Origin: Chloroflexota bacterium
GTDB taxonomy: Bacteria; Chloroflexota; Anaerolineae; Aggregatilineales; Aggregatilineaceae
Reading direction: 5' to 3'
NCBI GenBank assembly: GCA_016234525.1
Contig: JACRBK010000595.1
Span: forward strand, 1 to 31,436
Length of the DNA: 31,436 nucleotides
Both the position numbers and the translations under genes were made by a program. Positions 30,469 to 31,436 of the stretch are shown in pieces. The notes under the pieces were generated by a model, which had not been told where the DNA came from, did no database searches, and was given only the letters and a program-made list of their open reading frames with translations. Position 1 is the first letter of the stretch; the number at the start of each line of letters is the position of its first letter.

Positions 30469-31436
30469 ATGGTCTCTGTAAACGTTCGATCCAGTCACCC
30501 ACAGTTTTTCCAGATCGGTCAAGCGGTGGATGAAAATGCCGTATTGGCTTTTCTGCAAGCCGGGCGCAGCGCCGTTGTCGATTGGCTGCCTGCGCGTGCC
30601 CCGGTGAGCGATATTGCTGCGCTGCTGGCTGCGATGGCGAATGCGCATGGCGGGATCGTGCTGTTAGGCGTTGCGCCGCGCACCGATAAACCGGTGGGGG
30701 TGGATGATGTTGAAAACGCGATCCACCGGGTGTTGGAAGCGGCCCTTTCCATCGATCCCTCACTGATTATCCCTCTGCCGCAGGTGGTCCCGGTAAAAGG
30801 ATCGCTGATGGTGGTCGCCCAGGTTCCCCGCGGGATGCCGCATGTTTACGCGCTCGATGGGCGTTTTCTCACCCGGTTCGAAGCGTCTAATGTCTCCCTC
30901 TCCCCCTATCTGCTGCGGCGTTTAATGGTAGAGCGCGGCGATGTGACCTTTGAGTCTGAATTAGCGCGTGGTGCTGCCAAAGACGATCTTGACTGGCTCC
31001 AGGTCGAAGCCTACGCCAACAGCTTGAGCGCGATGGGTGGAATTTCCGCCGAACAGGTGTTGGTTAAACGCGGCTGTCTGGTGCAGTACCAAGACGAACT
31101 GGTTCCTACCAACGCTGGAATCTTATTGTTTGGCAAAGACCCCCATCAGTTTTTGCGCGGGACCGATATCACAGCAGCGCGTTTTGCCGGGCCAGAGATG
31201 AGCGATGTATTCACGCGCCAGGACATTATCGGCACGCTCCCGCAGCAAATCCGCCGTGCAGAGACTTTTTTGATCGACAATATGCGCAAAGGGGTGCAGC
31301 TAGGTGATCGGATGGCGCGCACTGAGCAGTTTGAATATCCGTTTAAGGCGGTGCGCGAACTGGTAGTGAACGCGGTAGCCCATCGCGATTACAGCATCCA
31401 GGGGGACGGCATCCGGCTGTACCTGTTCAGCGACCG
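30469..31436 (+). CDS. AlbA_2 / RecG-like ATP-binding regulator (partial at the right edge)
   Basis: 322 codons are open from the ATG at 30469 to the window end. The N-terminal region (about 25-130) has 'IAALLAAMANAHGGIVLLGVAPRTDKPVGVDDVENAI', like the Schlafen AlbA_2 domain ('AFANxxGGxLLIGVxDxG'). The acidic residues that usually precede it ('ExxxxEFK') are not visible; 'SAVVDWLPAR' stands in that place. The middle has 'PTNAGILLFGKDPHQFL' and the end 'FEYPFKAVRELVVNAVAHRDYSIQG', the ATP-binding segment of the 'RecG-like' C-terminal domain. Proteins of this type are often called putative transcriptional regulators or ATP-dependent helicase-like proteins, with poor experimental support. AGGGGAAGGGG precedes the ATG. 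It follows lon closely and is likely in the same operon. Confidence 0.82.
   Translation, partial: MVSVNVRSSHPQFFQIGQAVDENAVLAFLQAGRSAVVDWLPARAPVSDIAALLAAMANAHGGIVLLGVAPRTDKPVGVDDVENAIHRVLEAALSIDPSLIIPLPQVVPVKGSLMVVAQVPRGMPHVYALDGRFLTRFEASNVSLSPYLLRRLMVERGDVTFESELARGAAKDDLDWLQVEAYANSLSAMGGISAEQVLVKRGCLVQYQDELVPTNAGILLFGKDPHQFLRGTDITAARFAGPEMSDVFTRQDIIGTLPQQIRRAETFLIDNMRKGVQLGDRMARTEQFEYPFKAVRELVVNAVAHRDYSIQGDGIRLYLFSD

Noticed and set aside
1..31436. CRISPR arrays, tRNA or rRNA genes, insertion sequences, prophage or toxin-antitoxin pairs
   Set aside because: No regular spaced repeats, clover-leaf candidates, transposase motifs, phage genes or small paired frames with ribosome sites were found by reading.

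Overview
The window looks like part of a chromosome from a Chloroflexota bacterium, probably Anaerolineae-like. That assignment is an inference. It rests on GC-rich but not extreme coding sequence, runs of GT-C membrane glycosyltransferases, a CtpE-like P-type ATPase, and a Tad/Flp pilus locus whose CpaE carries a receiver domain and which has no secretin gene nearby. No rRNA, tRNA, insertion sequence, prophage or CRISPR array was seen. Coding density is high and the longest gap without a gene is about 240 bases.

Layout. (1) 1-686, minus: 5' part of a P-type cation ATPase gene running off the left edge. (2) 870-11094, plus: seven consecutive, overlapping or abutting genes for multi-pass membrane proteins of GT-C type (GT39/PMT-like, GT87-like and unassigned families), apparently one operon. 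(3) 11103-13082: an inverted-repeat-rich promoter, then a NarL/DegU-type response regulator and a soluble DegS-type histidine kinase. The kinase keeps its phospho-accepting histidine but has lost the usual ATP-binding residues. (4) 13222-19501: Tad pilus genes cpaB, cpaE, cpaF, tadB and tadC. (5) 19620-20898: comF and a long-form ribosome hibernation factor, ending in a strong intrinsic terminator. (6) 20982-22127: an uncharacterised protein with a nucleotidyltransferase-like signature. (7) 22090-26432, minus: two GT2 glycosyltransferases, a PhnD-like lipoprotein and a membrane-anchored protein with two SPNxDG-type beta domains. (8) 26676-31436, plus: folC, lon and the 5' part of an AlbA_2/RecG-like regulator gene.

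How the genes may work together. Most of the window deals with the cell surface. The GT-C operon would use polyprenyl-phosphate sugars on the outer face of the membrane. The minus-strand cluster supplies cytoplasmic GT2 enzymes and two exported proteins, one with a Thr/Pro-rich linker that is a plausible glycosylation target. The two-component pair directly upstream of the Tad genes, together with the receiver domain inside CpaE, suggests phospho-signalling control of pilus assembly. No pilin, prepilin peptidase, TadE/F-like minor pilin or secretin gene is present, so these must lie elsewhere or be absent.

The observations most worth following are the probable pseudokinase, the CpaE with an abnormal Walker A loop, the seven-gene GT-C array, and several unexplained inverted repeats in the regulatory gaps of the Tad region.
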